DNA of 64,000 bases from Trichopria drosophilae (lineage: Eukaryota; Arthropoda; Insecta; Hymenoptera; Diapriidae), in assembly GCA_030407085.1 (NCBI GenBank), contig CM059582.1, forward strand, positions 138,379,501 through 138,443,500, read 5' to 3'. The translations under genes were made by a program, and so were the position numbers. The notes under the pieces were generated by a model. That model made no database searches and was not told the origin of the DNA. It saw only the letters and a list, made by a program, of their open reading frames with translations. Below are positions 12,720-24,355 of the stretch, one piece after another (the first letter of the stretch is position 1; each line of letters starts with the position of its first letter).

Positions 12720-14432
12720 ATGCCACGAAAGAAGCGTGGTTCTTCGCAAGAACATGAAAGTGCTCGAAATAAACGATATAAGGCACGCAACGCTCTTTCA
12801 AATAGCTGTAATGAATTGGAGGAACGCGATGTACACTATTATGTAAATATTTTACCGAATCCGGACTGTTCTGGCGAGTCTGATTTCAATGATTCTGTTG
12901 ACGATGAACAATATGAATCAGATCCGTCCGAAAATGAATATGACAGTTTCCAGCCTCAACAATCGCATCAAAGAATAAGCGGAAATTATAACGACACTCA
13001 GAAAAAGTTAGAAGAAAATCATGAATACAATTGGTTGAAAGGAGAAAAACCTTTGCATAATAACAAGAGTACGTACGAGAATGAAATGTTGCTGAAAGCC
13101 ACAGATATAAAAATGATTGTGAATAGCTCACCTAAAGAGTTATTCGAATTCTTCTTTACATATGAAATGAAACAATATATTATGGAAGCTTCTTTTGATA
13201 ATGGCCTTGTACTATCAATAGGCGAATTGAATACTTTCATTAGAATTTTGATATTTACTTCTTACAATGAAAGGCATTCACAGCGCGATTACTGGTCTAA
13301 TGATAAATTTTTGTGCGCACAGCCAATCAAAGATGCTATGACTCGCAATAGATTTCAAGCGATAAAAGGTAAGTTGAAGTTCCATAAGCTTGACGATGAA
13401 AGTACAAGCGACAGAGCTTGGCGAGTCCGAAAACTTTTAAATATTTTGTGTTCCAATTTGGTTAGGTTTGGTATTCGGTGCAGCTCTTTCAATCGACGAG
13501 ATAATGCTCAAGTTTTACGGTCGGACTGTGTTGAAACAATTTATAAGAGGTAAACCTATTCGTTTTGGTGTAAAAATGTGAGCTTTATGTTTGTCTAATG
13601 GATATCTACTTGATTGTGACATTTATTGGGGGGGAAATGGGGATATTGACCAAAAATTGAGTAATTGCGCGCTTGGCAGTAGGGTTGTCATTCAAATGCT
13701 ACAGAAAGTTTTCGAAACTACAAGTTCCAGACGTATTGACCGGTATCATGTCTACTTCGATAACCTATTCACAAGTCCTGATTTGCTTATCCATCTGCAG
13801 AAATTAGGTTTACGAGCAACTGGGACTGTACGAGAAAATCGAGTTTCTGTAAAACATTCTGTGGCGAAAAATTCTGAAAGAGGAACTTATCAAGTAATGC
13901 ATGACAATAATAGTAATTTACAGTTCATAACTGTGAAAGACTCAAAACCAGTATCAATTGTATCTACTGCTACGGGTGTAACACCTCTTACTTTAGTGAA
14001 ACGGCATACTGAGAAGACCAGAGAGAAACAAGATTTGCTTTTTCCTAATGCATTTTGTCTCTACAATAAATTCATGGGTGGTGTAGATTTGCACGATCAA
14101 CGTTGCAATGTTATCGCTCCCTCTGAGCGTTCAAAAAAATTGACATGGGTTATTCTTTTGCGTCTGCTTCAATCGTCAATAACGAATGCTACAATTATAT
14201 ATAATACTGCCGCTCAGGATAAAGATAAAAAAGCACAAAGTATTTCGCCACAGAAATTTCCAGAGCCTACATGACAAAGAAATCGACAGAAGAGTTACAG
14301 TATCATTCAATATAAAGCCTAAAGCTCCCGAAAAGTTGTTGTAAAAAAATTTGCGGTAAACGAACCAGAGAATTATGTATCCAATGTCAATTATATTATT
14401 GTGATACTTGTCATATGACATTTCATAAATAA
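12720..14432 (+). pseudogene. piggyBac transposase, copy 1, frameshifted
   Basis: The start is the ATG at 12720, giving MPRKKRGSSQEHE and an acidic N-terminal region usual for the family. The DDE_Tnp_1_7 domain begins near residue 135 (SPKELFEFFFTYEMKQYI). Near 13475 a single-base shift breaks the frame; the next frame carries the first catalytic Asp in LSIDEIMLKFYGRT. A TGA near 13578-13580 stands where relatives have Trp (KMWALC). The second half (13591-14274) has the second Asp in YFDNLFTSPDLL and the third in TVKDSKPVS, then GGVDLHDQRCN. After another frame change the C-terminal cysteine-rich finger is visible at 14340-14432: CKKICGKRTRELCIQC and YYCDTCHMTFHK. All three catalytic Asp codons survive, but at least two frameshifts and one stop make it inactive. 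Confidence 0.93.
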
Positions 14433-14479
14433 AACCTAAGAAAAATGACCAAAATATTTACAAAAAAAAATACATAAAA

Positions 14480-15511
14480 TACGAAAAATACAGAAGAAAT
14501 ACATAAAGTACGAAAAATAAAAAAAAAATAAGATTCTCAATGTTTACCTACCTCCACGCGGTGAGAACCAGGCAACGTTCAGTAATGAACGGCGAAAAGG
14601 TAACACCCAACTAATAATAATATATCCAATATTTTGAGATTAGCAATTCTATCGTCAGGATCATGATCAACGACCCAAAAAGGGCCCCATATGAGCAATT
14701 TCTTTCTTATTCGATAAGATACAACGATTTTTGCTTCAGATATCCGCCATGTTGGATATGCCATCTTGAATTTTGTATTTCGGATATCGAGATCGGATTC
14801 AGCGACCCCAAAAGCCCCCCATATGAGCAATTTCTTCCTTATTCGATAAGAAACAACGATTTTTACTTCAGGTATCCGCCATTTTGGATACGCCATCTTG
14901 AATTTTGTATTTCGGATATCGAGATCCTATTCAGCGACCCCAAAAGCCCCGCATATGAGCAATTTCTTTCTTATTCGATATGAAACAACGATTTTTGCTT
15001 CAGATATCCGCCATATTGGATCCGCCATCTTGAATTTTGTATTTCGGATATCGAGATCGTATTCAGCGACCCCAAAAGCCCCCCATATGAGCAATTTCTT
15101 TCTTATTCGATAAGAAACAACGATTTTTGATTCAGCTATCCGCCATATTGGATCCGCCATCTTGAATTTTGTATTTCGGACATCCAGATCGTATTCAGCT
15201 ACCCCGAAAATATATCAGAATGATAGTCTGACCTTGGAAACATTAAAAAAGAATTGTAAGTATCGAAATTCATAAATCGGCAGAAAATGATTCCGTCATT
15301 AGCCATTTTGAAACCACCATTTAAAAAAAAAAAAATTCCAAGGCATGATATTATTCCTTAGGTATCGGGAACATTTTTCTGACATGTTTTGTAGGGATAG
15401 TCAATTTTTCTCCCGCCAAAAATTGTAGAAAAGGAGAAAAAAGTCACGAAAAATCAGTATTTTTTCTAATTTCTTTGAAAAATACGGGGTAGGTGTCATT
15501 TTCTTCAAAAT
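14480..15511. repeat. Right arm of piggyBac copy 1 with ~131-bp tandem modules
   Basis: About 4.5 tandem copies of a 130-132 bp module lie at 14640-15205 (the ATCCGCCAT landmark repeats at 14744, 14874, 15006 and 15138). Each holds the complement of AAAATTCAAGATGGCGGATC and of GGGGTCGCTGAATACGATCT. The outer 300 bp mirror the left arm. The repeating frames seen on both strands here are by-products. Confidence 0.9.
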
Positions 15512-15540
15512 CCAATTTTAAAATGGAGGGAATGCACGGG

Positions 15541-15612
15541 GTTGCCGTAGCTCAGATGGTAGAGCATTCGACGCGAAATCCAAAGGTCGTGGGTTCGTCC
15601 CCACCGGCTGCG
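15541..15612 (+). tRNA. tRNA-like sequence (pseudo-tRNA)
   Basis: A 72-nt cloverleaf can be drawn: acceptor GTTGCCG/CGGCTGC (one mismatch, one G-U), D-stem GCTC/GAGC, anticodon stem TTCGA/TCCAA with one mismatch, T-stem GTGGG/CCCAC. Box A is TAGCTCAGATGG. Box B is GGTTCGTCCCC, one base off consensus. Position 33 is G instead of the invariant U, so it is unlikely to be a working tRNA. A run of T (15631-15637) follows and could end Pol III transcription. It lies 29 bp outside the right arm of piggyBac copy 1. It may be the head of a SINE. Confidence 0.55.
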
Positions 15613-16461
15613 AATGTGCTTCCGTACCCCATTTTTTTCAAGTGGTTTTTCTTTATTTCGTTTTTTCTGAATTTTCTATTATTAATCATCTTAATTTTAC
15701 ATTTTAAAAAAATCATTCTTAAGATTCTTTAATTTAATTTAAAATTCGTGTCACATTCGATCTAAAATGAGTTTCAAATTGATTGAAATTGTACCCATGA
15801 CAGGAGACTTTATAAATTTACCAAAAACGTAATTCTATCACGTTTATCAACATTAAATGCACTTGAAATATCTAAGATTTATGTTACATGCACAAAAGCG
15901 CATAATTAGTAGTTGTTATCTTACTCACTAGAGTGCGTTTAGCAGCGACAAACGTTGAGACGCGCTGAGACGTAACGCGTGATAGAAGTGGGTTTTCGGT
16001 GAACTAATAAGGACTTCTCTGATGGGCCTGTATTCAATACCATGCTTGAAATTATACCTGCAATTTATGTAGGACGTATGTGAGAACTTTGATAACCTTG
16101 ATAATTATAAACTATTTTGGCTTTTATTTCTTTTCATTACTCGTCGAATAAAAATGAATATAAAATTAAGCATTTGGAATTATGTCATATTATATGGACC
16201 AGTGAGCCATCACCTAAAAGTAAAGTGGATGTAATAGTAGACAGTAATAACTCTTCCAATTATTTTTCTGCTGACCAAATCTATATAATTCGTGAGTAAT
16301 TAAGAAAATATTTTGTACCTACGTTTAAAAAAATGGATGGAAGCTGCACGGATCAAGTTTTCCAAGAAAAGGTCGTCCACGTGTTTGAACAAGGAACATT
16401 AAAGACCAAGAAAAGACGTGAAGCAGAAATGGCAAAGAGTTATACAGAAAACTCATATCAG
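15613..16461. other. AT-rich DNA; partial direct repeat with 19020-19440
   Basis: No gene seen. From about 16070 the sequence resembles 19020-19440 in the same orientation, sharing CTTTTCRTTACTCGT, ATATAAAATTAAG and AACATTAAAGACCAA, with much divergence. This suggests two copies of an old repeat. Confidence 0.5.
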
Positions 16462-16840
16462 AATACTCAAGAAAATGAAACTTCTGTAAATTCTCCCTTG
16501 TCGAAGTCGCAAACTCTGTGTACAAAAGAAAATGTCTAAATGATCCTTTGTTCGTAAATAACGTACTAGTACAATATGTTGATTTAGACTTAACGAAATT
16601 AAACTATGCAAAATTTAAATTTCATAACGAAAAAATGCATTGTACTGCAAGTACCCTAGCTACAACAAAATTCAGCGCACTAAAAAGGAGTGCTACCCCG
16701 ATCATATTCGAGTAACCGAATCAGGAGCATCAATCAAGAGCATCATTCCATTGTAATATACAGGGTGATCCAAAAGTCCCGGAACACCAAAATATCTCAG
16801 CGAGAGGACATTTTCGATGAACATGTTTCAGAAAAAAGTT
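16462..16840. repeat. Right arm of 379-bp inverted duplication
   Basis: Mirror of 9713-10091. It ends inside a truncated mariner-type terminus (from TACAGGGTGATCC at 16761), which stops abruptly at 16840, just as the left arm stops inside the full element. Confidence 0.9.
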
Positions 16841-16924
16841 GTGTATTAACGCATAAATTCATATTATTTATCGAAGGGATTTAAATAATTTAATAAAGTA
16901 GTTAATTGCTTGGCTACTTAAACG

Positions 16925-18813
16925 TAATGCACATACGGGCTATTCCACGCCAAATGTTCTACTTTTATTTTATATATTTTTTTTCTTATCTAACTAGTCT
17001 CTTATCTTTAGAACATAAAAATGAAGCACATTGGACCATATATAATAATAAAATATTGCTTGTATGAAATATTATAGAAATCTTCGCATTAAATAAAAAT
17101 TTCGACTTTAATTTTTATAAATGATTTAGGCTCCAAAATATTAGTATAAAAAATGAATACAATACATGGTTTCTGTAGAATTTTGATCAAGCTTTCGTAT
17201 AAAAATATTTATTTTTATGATTTATTACAGAAAGGCATACAAAAATCGTTTCGAAGTATTTAATTTAAATTTTACAATAGATCCACCGTTTTTAAAAATC
17301 TGAAAAAATTCATAAAAAAACCTCTGTTTGGTACATTTCTAGCAGCATATTAAACATCTTGGGCTGTGACTATTTTATATGCTCATTATCGATTTGAATT
17401 TAATAGCAAAAAATGAAGGCCCCTCAATTCCATGTAAAGCTATACAACACAGGGGCCTTCTTTCTCGAAAACTTAAAGTTAATTATCTCCGTCAATTTTG
17501 ATCGTAGAATAATTTTTTTTTTTAATTTTAAAGGGAATTCTATGCTCTACACGACTTATTTATCCAAATTTATATATTTTTATTTCTTACTCACAATAAC
17601 TTCAAAAAAGTGCCAGTAGTATTGAAATGGTTATGTGCAATTCCCCAAGTTGGAAGTTTTAGATTTTTTTAATATTAAGTTTTGTATTGTCATCCGTTAT
17701 CTTAATTCGATATATGTCTACGTGTTTTCTCACAAAAATATCTAACTTCGAAATGATCAGATTAGCTATGGGCTGCCGCCGCGTACCGCGAAACTTTCGC
17801 ACGGTCGGGTTTACGCCTCTGAAATTCCAAGTACCATTTCTGTAGAGAGAACCAAAAGTATGCACGAACGCTCTGACGGCAACTAGCGGCGGAAAAGTTC
17901 ACTATCCGCGCACACCTCGAAGAGACGTAAACCCGACCGTGCGAAAGTTTCGCGGTACGCGGCGGCAGCCCATAGCTAATCTGATCATTTCGAAGTTGGA
18001 TATTTTTGTGACAAAACACGTAGACATATATCAAATTAAGATAACGGATGACAATACAAAACTTAATATTAAAAAAATCTAAACCTTCCAACTTGGGGAA
18101 TTGCACATAACCATTTCAATACTACTGGCACTTTTTTGAAGTTATTGTGAGTAAGAAATAAAAATATATAAATTTGGATAAATAAGTCGTGTAGAGCATA
18201 GAATTCCCTTTAAAATTAAAAAAAAAAATATTCTACGATAAAAATTGACGGAGATAATTAACTTTAAGTTTTCGAGAAAGAAGGCCCCTGTGTTGTATAG
18301 CTTTACATGGAATTGAGGGGCCTTCATTTTTTGCTATTAAATTCAAATCGATAATAAGCATATAAAATAGTCACAGCCCAATATGTTTAATATGCTGTTA
18401 GAAATGTACCAAACAGAGGTTTTTTTATGAATTTTTTCAGATTTTTAAAAACGGTGGATCTATTGTAAAATTTAAATTAAATACTTCGAAACGATTTTTG
18501 TATGCCTTTCTGTAATAAATCATAAAAATAAATATTTTTATACGAAAGCTTGATCAAAATTCTATAGAAACCATGTATTGTATTAATTTTTTATACTAAT
18601 ATTTTGGAGCTTAAATCATTTATAAAAATTAAAATCGAAATTTTTATTTAATGCAAAGAGTTCTATAATATTTCATACAAGGGATATTTTATTATTATAT
18701 ATGGTCGAAAGTGCTTCATTTTTATGTTCTAAAGTTAAGAGACTAGTTAGATAAGAAAAAAAAATATGAAAAAAAAAGTTACACATTTGGCGTGGAATGC
18801 CCCATGTGCATTA
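16925..18813. mobile_element. Large near-perfect hairpin element, about 890-bp arms
   Basis: Arm 16925-17820 is the reverse complement of 17921-18813 with few differences. The loop is only 100 bp (17821-17920). The outer ends read TAATGCACATACGGGC and the complement of TAATGCACATGGGGC. The 10 bp outside each end are TACTTAAACG and TACTTGACCG (8 of 10 identical), a possible 9-10 bp target duplication of the kind made by Mutator-like elements. The arms next to the loop are GC-rich (CCGCCGCGTACCGCGAAACT). There is no transposase frame; the paired short frames at 17413 and 18142 are the two arms of one sequence. It is either a fold-back or MULE-like non-autonomous element, or a palindromic duplication. 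Confidence 0.8.
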
Positions 18814-19774
18814 TACTTGACCGCTGTGACATGCATGAAATTACATGGATTGATGCATTAATTTTAAATTAAGCAACTGAAGTTTATGGCCTTTGTCGAT
18901 GAATTTTCTTTGCGTGCATTACAAGAGATTAATGTAATTGCTTAAAATTTGCTTCCATTACATTGCATGAAATTTAATGCATTTCCTTTTTTCAATTTTT
19001 GTTCTAATACACCTGTAAATTATGTATGATTTATGAGGAAACTTTAATACCCTTGGCAAAGATTCATTGTGGCACTAAATTTTTCTTTTCGTTACTCGTT
19101 AAATAGAAATGGAATATAAAATTAAGTACATGGAATTATATAGAAATATCCCGAATAACGTAATAATATATGTAACAGAGAACTGAGAATATCACGTACA
19201 AGTAATGTAGATTAAAAAAAATAAGGCAATATTATTTATCATGTTATAACAAAAATTTATCCAAGATGCACGGATGAAAAGGTTTTCTTTTTAAATGTTG
19301 ACAGTCTCTGGATATGGACTTTACAGACCAATTAAATGTGAATAGATTACATTACAAGAATTGGCCGAACACGTATGGAATTTGAACAAAGAACATTAAA
19401 GACCAAAAAAGACGTGTAGCAGAAACGATAAAGAGTTGTAAGCGTGAGCAATTATTACTCTTACGAATTATCTATTTTGCAAATTCAGAGTCCAGGAAAA
19501 AATGAAAGCTAAAAATGTTACAGGCCGAGCAATTTCCACTCGGGTAATATAAATAAAAATGTATTTCTTTTGATAAACATAAATTTGTATTTATAATTAT
19601 TTATAACATTTCAACTCAAAATTTCTTTGCATATATACACTGTAAAAATAAATACTTTAAACATGCAATGCGACTGAAATATGGAATTATGTAAAGTGAA
19701 ATGTAAATTTATAATCATAAAAATGTTCATAAAAGACTATATAGTTTAAGAGCACAAATTCGTTATAGATTAAT
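18814..19774. other. AT-rich DNA, no gene seen
   Basis: Contains the second copy (19020-19440) of the diverged direct repeat noted at 16070-16450. Nothing else is recognised. Confidence 0.5.
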
Positions 19775-20293
19775 ATGCAACAAGTGTTGAGTGCGCTTTT
19801 GGCGTTCGTTGTGAACACACGTGTTTCTGTCGGTATTACGCTAATTTCGCAGTTATCGGTTAGCCAAATAATTACCCTTTCGCATACGACTAGTAAAAAA
19901 AAACTTGAAAATCTCAGGCGAATAGTGACACGGCGGCAACTTATTTTGGAACAGTTCCGCGCTGCACTCTACTGCCGGTCTCCGCAAACGTCATTACGTG
20001 GACATGAACCAGGGACAAACTCGGCAATTAGACCGAGCCTATGCAGCAAGGGGCAAAGTTCAATCTGGGGACAAAATAGTGAGTAGTCGGAAATATATAT
20101 ATGCAGGACGCCATCTACTTGTCGCTCTTACAAACCGCATACCTTAGACACAAACCAGGGGCGAACGTGCTCGTCCTAGTAATTTTTAATCCTGGCACAC
20201 AAACCAGGGGCGAACTCGAAATACGAGGCGAATCCAGGATAAAGACCCCAAGCTCTTTGGATCTTCTTCCTCTGTTTTTTCTGCTGCTGACGC

Positions 20294-20793
20294 ATGACGG
20301 AGCAGGTGAATTCTAATAAGGGTCAGAAACCCGGCAGGTGTCCGAAGGCGCAAACCCGGCAGCGACATACGCCGGATTCAGGCACCTCTATAAAAACCTA
20401 CTTAGCCACCAATAGGAAAAGAACCAACCAAGACTCATTCAACGCTAGAAGAGGACTTACCTCGGACAAATCTTGCAGGCCTACAGATTAAGACCCAATG
20501 AAGACAACATTTTAGTAAAAATGGCACAAGTAGAGGATAGAGATATGGTCTTATCCACCAAAGCTTCTGCATTAAAAGATACACAAATATTCATTGACTC
20601 TCACTATACGCCCCACGAAAGTGCCGTAATGGCTAAAATCATCGCTCGGAATCTGCGGAAGAAAGGCAAAGGAGTCAAGATAGGACACCTTAAGTATTCC
20701 ATAGACGAAAAATGGCCCAGATGGAATGACTCATCCGATGCCTTTGTCCCTACCACCGGACCTGGAAAAGGCCATGTCACCGTCCATCTTTGA
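20294..20793 (+). pseudogene. LINE ORF1 remnant
   Basis: Two overlapping frames (20294-20491 and 20473-20793) together give a Lys/Arg-rich segment and then AKIIARNLRKKGKGVKIGHL and SIDEKWPRWN. The position directly upstream of the endonuclease, and the basic, RNA-binding-like composition, indicate the nucleic-acid-binding ORF1 product of a LINE. No zinc knuckle is seen. The frame change near 20480 breaks the product. Confidence 0.55.
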
Positions 20794-20924
20794 TGGAGAC
20801 CGAACCGACAATCTCGTGGGAGTCAAAAAACGGGCAGCATTAGCCCAACGCAGTGCGAAAGCTAGGCAAACACCTTTAAGTCAAGGATCCGTCCAGCCTG
20901 ACCCGAAGCATTTCACACCGCCTA

Positions 20925-21319
20925 CCAACATGGTTTTCTGGAACCTTCATGGATTATCGAATCTCGGTAATATCCAGTCAACGAATCTACCTTCAACGTT
21001 ATGCGGCACTGAAACTTGGGCACTTAATCCATCATCGCTATGTTTGCCAAGCTCACTAAAAAGTTACTCAGTCACTTTGGCTACTGCTGTAAGACAACAT
21101 CGAGTGGGCCGCGCGGCCTCTTCACTGCTGTCCATGCCGATTTCTCTGCGCCGACGAATTTTATTGTACTTAAACTTAAATGTAAACCTGTGAATGTGAT
21201 TGTTTTTAATGTATACTTTGGTCCAACAGCGAACATAAATTCGGACTTGACGAGCCTCTAGAACGTCCTGGATACAATCTTATCGACGGAGAAAAATAGT
21301 CTAATTGTTATAGGCGGCG
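20925..21319 (+). pseudogene. LINE endonuclease, N-terminal half
   Basis: The frame reads MVFWNLHGLSNL (the first strand of an APE-like endonuclease, with Asn), TETWAL (the catalytic Glu motif ETW) and, after a frame change near 21040, LFTAVHADFSAPTNFIVLKL and VIVFNVYFGP. The sequence stops exactly at the Gly-Gly of the GGDFN motif, where the Transib-like element begins. The second half resumes at 25417. Confidence 0.85.
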
Positions 21320-21729
21320 CACGGTGTGCCATTTTTCTTAGCGGCGTAAAATTTTTTTCGAAATCGTAGAACTTTTGATCCAAATGAGCTAGAGGAATAA
21401 TTCTTTCACCAAATTAAAGATAACGCTTTATAGAATAAGCGAAAAATAATTTTAACCCGAAAAATTAAGTTATTGACCGTTGAAATTAGCATGAATATTA
21501 ATTTATTGTATGGCGTTCGACGACGTACTCTAGGTAAAAATATTCCTAAAAATACCATAATTTTTTCTCTTTTGATTGCCGTCTCTAGTAATTTGTGATC
21601 TGAAAATATTCTGAAAATGTTTGAATTATTATAAAATTTTACCTAATTTTTTAAACAAAACCCGTGAAGTAAATTATATGATGGTGTCATATTAATTACG
21701 CTTTTTAAACTCACATTGACACAGAACTG

Positions 21730-22440
21730 TAAATTAAAAACACATTTGACTACAAACAGGTATGTTATTGTTTATCAACATTGTTTAAACAAATAATAAT
21801 ATACGGAATGAATGTGGGCATTCAAAATTAAAATAGGCTTCTTAAAATAATGGTCAAGACTAACAAATAATACTCTATTAAAAAATTTTAATTGTTTGAT
21901 ATTGTTGCTAAATTTTATAAACCAATCGGAAGCTTGATTCACAATGAGGTACCTATGATGGTTCATCTTAGGTAAAATATTCCACTGTCAATAAATCACT
22001 GTACTTTTTTTCATTAGTTGCCTCCTCTAATAGTTCGTCATCAGAAACTGCTCAAACTACTGTAATATTTAAACTAATTAGTTAAATGAAGGACGGTAAT
22101 GTAAATTATGTGAAATGATTTTGTCATACTTTTTGCGGTTTTTAAACTCATAGGTTTTCAGAATTGTAAATTATAAACTAATGTGACTAAATACGATATG
22201 TTATTGTTATTCAAAATTGTTTACACAAATAATAATATATGGAATGAATGTCGGCATTCAAAATTAAAATAGGCTTCTTAAAATAATGGACTAACAAATA
22301 ATACTCTATTAAAAAATTTTAATTGTTTGCTATTGTTGCTAAATTTTGTAAACAGATCAGAACTATGATTCGCATTCACATGTTTATGTACTCACATTTT
22401 CGGTGAAATTTACTTCGGTTTTTTTTTGCAATTAATAAAG
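21730..22440. repeat. Direct duplication within the Transib-like left arm
   Basis: About 21760-21950 is repeated at about 22195-22380 with small changes. Shared: AAATAATAATATAYGGAATG, GGCATTCAAAATTAAAATAG and AATACTCTATTAAAAAATTT. The right arm holds a single inverted counterpart (24840-24960). Confidence 0.8.
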
Positions 22441-22887
22441 TAAAATTGTTGACATAAAAACAATTTCAAATATTAATAAATTAAATGAATTTATTAAAAA
22501 TTAACGGAATAAATTCATTTCTCGGTTTAATTCTCATTAAGTTAAGATGAAATCATTAAATTTCCAATATTATTTATATATCTTTTTAATAAATAAAATT
22601 TCATATTATTGTAACAAAGAATGTCTGTTTCAATTGGTGCTTCCTGCATTGTGAAGCAAAACTGCTAACCAAATCTTGTCCAATGATTTCTCTTCAACGA
22701 ATGATGCGAATTGATTGATTTTTTTTCAATCGACGCGTTCTAACCTAACTTAGAGTTGATTAGATTTTGAAGAAGATCGCCTCTACAGTTTTCGAGTTAT
22801 TCGTAAAAAAATAGTAAAAAACTGTGAAAAAAATGATACCATTTAACAAATTCTATCATTTTCCGAGAGGAAACCAGTGGTGCGAAT

Positions 22888-23056
22888 TAAAAAGCCGACA
22901 TGTCAAGAAACCGACAGTCAAAAAGCCGACACGGCAAAAAAGTATTATTTTGCTTACCTTATACCTATTTTTTGACGTATCTATCTTTTAAACTTGTAGG
23001 TTTTTTGGCTGTCGGTTTTTTGAACTGTCGGCTTTTTGATTTGTCGGTTTTTTTAC
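22888..23056. repeat. Palindromic repeat of AAAAAGCCGACA units
   Basis: Three AAA(A)RCCGACA units on the left (22890-22941) face their complements TGTCGGYTTTTTT on the right (23002-23056). The result is an imperfect hairpin with a 60-bp loop. Probably a small MITE inside the Transib-like element. Confidence 0.65.
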
Positions 23057-23727
23057 CTCCACCCGACACTGTTACAGATTGATCGGGAACTTATTTGTTC
23101 ATCTCGTTAAGGATCATACACAGCCGCTTTATTTTAAATTTCGGTGACCCGTGTTGGGGTCCGCCATTTTGAATTTCCAAAATTTAATAAGGGATTTGGA
23201 TTCAGCGGCAAGATACAAGAAATATTGTAATAAAATGCAAAAAACAAAAAAATTCCCCATCAATAGCGCCATTTTTAGGACACCACTTTGTAAATTAAAT
23301 CGTAATATTGACCAACTTTTAGTAAAACTCATTATGCCACAAGTTTCTGAGCCCTGATACGATCCCGAAACTCCTTCGCAATAAAAATTGGAGTCTACTG
23401 AAAAAGTTTTCGAGTTTTTACCACGTTTCTTTTAGTTTAAGTAGACATATTCAAAAAATCAAAAGTGATATCTAAAAATGGTCCTCACATTCGAAAAGAG
23501 CATACCTACAGACTTTAGGGAACCTACATTTCATAAGAATATCTCAAAGATATCCATAAACTTATTGAGGACGAAAACCGGCGATAAATTTTGTCGTTTT
23601 GGGACAAAACGGGTTAAAGCATAAAAACAGTTCTTTTCGAATCTGAAATTTAATTCTTCGGTTTTTAGCTATATAAAAGATCCGGGCAAGACGGATATCC
23701 TCGGATAATATAATATATACGGGAAGT

Positions 23728-23850
23728 AGGGGCAAAGTGGGTGGTTTTGGAAAAACTTGTATACAAAAAATATGGGGCTTAAGAAAATTTATTTATTTAT
23801 TTACCTCCTGAAAATTTACTCGGGGGTTTTCTTACTTTTGCCCCTCACCC
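23728..23850. mobile_element. Small MITE-like inverted repeat
   Basis: AGGGGCAAAGTGGGTGG at the left and ACTTTTGCCCCTCACCC at the right are imperfect reverse complements about 120 bp apart, in TA-rich flanks. Confidence 0.5.
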
Positions 23851-24112
23851 TTTATATATATATATTATTATTATTATTACTTGAATACGAATCCTGTTAT
23901 TTAGAGAATATAATTATTAATGAGATATTTTCTTGTTCAATATAAAAGTTTTTAATGTCCTAGAAAAATATCGTTTTTCATATATAATTCTACATACAAT
24001 TAAATACAATTAAATATGATTATATATACAATTATGTGGTTTTATACATAATATGTAGCCTAATTATTTATTGTTTTATATAACTATATATTGTTCTATC
24101 TTCGCCGAGAAC

Positions 24113-24355
24113 TTACCAGTAGGAAATATTACTATTTAATACGAAATTGAAATATTCGTTCAAAAGTTGGACAAATTCATATTATGTTTGGAGAAGTTAC
24201 TACTGGATGTAGGAAAATTTACTTGTTACGTGGTACATTCTGACAAGATACTATGAAATTTTACTACCTGAAGTAACGAATATTTCATTTTCGTATTATA
24301 ATAGTAAAATTTATTACAATACTATATATAAATAACATACTACTCATGAGTTCTC
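24113..24355. mobile_element. 243-bp MITE-like inverted repeat
   Basis: Paired segments AATACGAAATTGAAATATTC (24139) and its complement at 24277-24299, with outer CGAGAAC/GTTCTCG at 24113 and 24348. No coding capacity. Confidence 0.6.

Larger units (their letters stand above)
11456..15511 (+). mobile_element. piggyBac-type element, copy 1, with long inverted arms
   Basis: A broken piggyBac transposase (12720-14432) is flanked by inverted arms: 11456-12180 on the left and 14480-15511 on the right. The outermost shared stretch is TTTTGAAGAAAATGACACC. The right arm is longer because it holds more copies of a tandem module. Each arm ends next to the gene with the motif CCTCCACGCGGTGAGA. TTAA target sites are not visible at 11456/15511. 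The left end may extend to the TTAA at 11318, in which case the right end has been lost at 15512. Confidence 0.75.

Noticed and set aside
14579..15160. Repetitive proteins reading KMADPIWRI...KIVVSYRIRKKLL on both strands
   Set aside because: They arise from the 131-bp tandem module in the piggyBac arm; module copies elsewhere have stops and shifts, so coding is not the conserved feature.
15493..15732. 79-codon frame with VAQMVEHSTRNPKVVGSS
   Set aside because: This is the well-known artefact of translating a tRNA-like sequence; the RNA call at 15541-15612 explains it.
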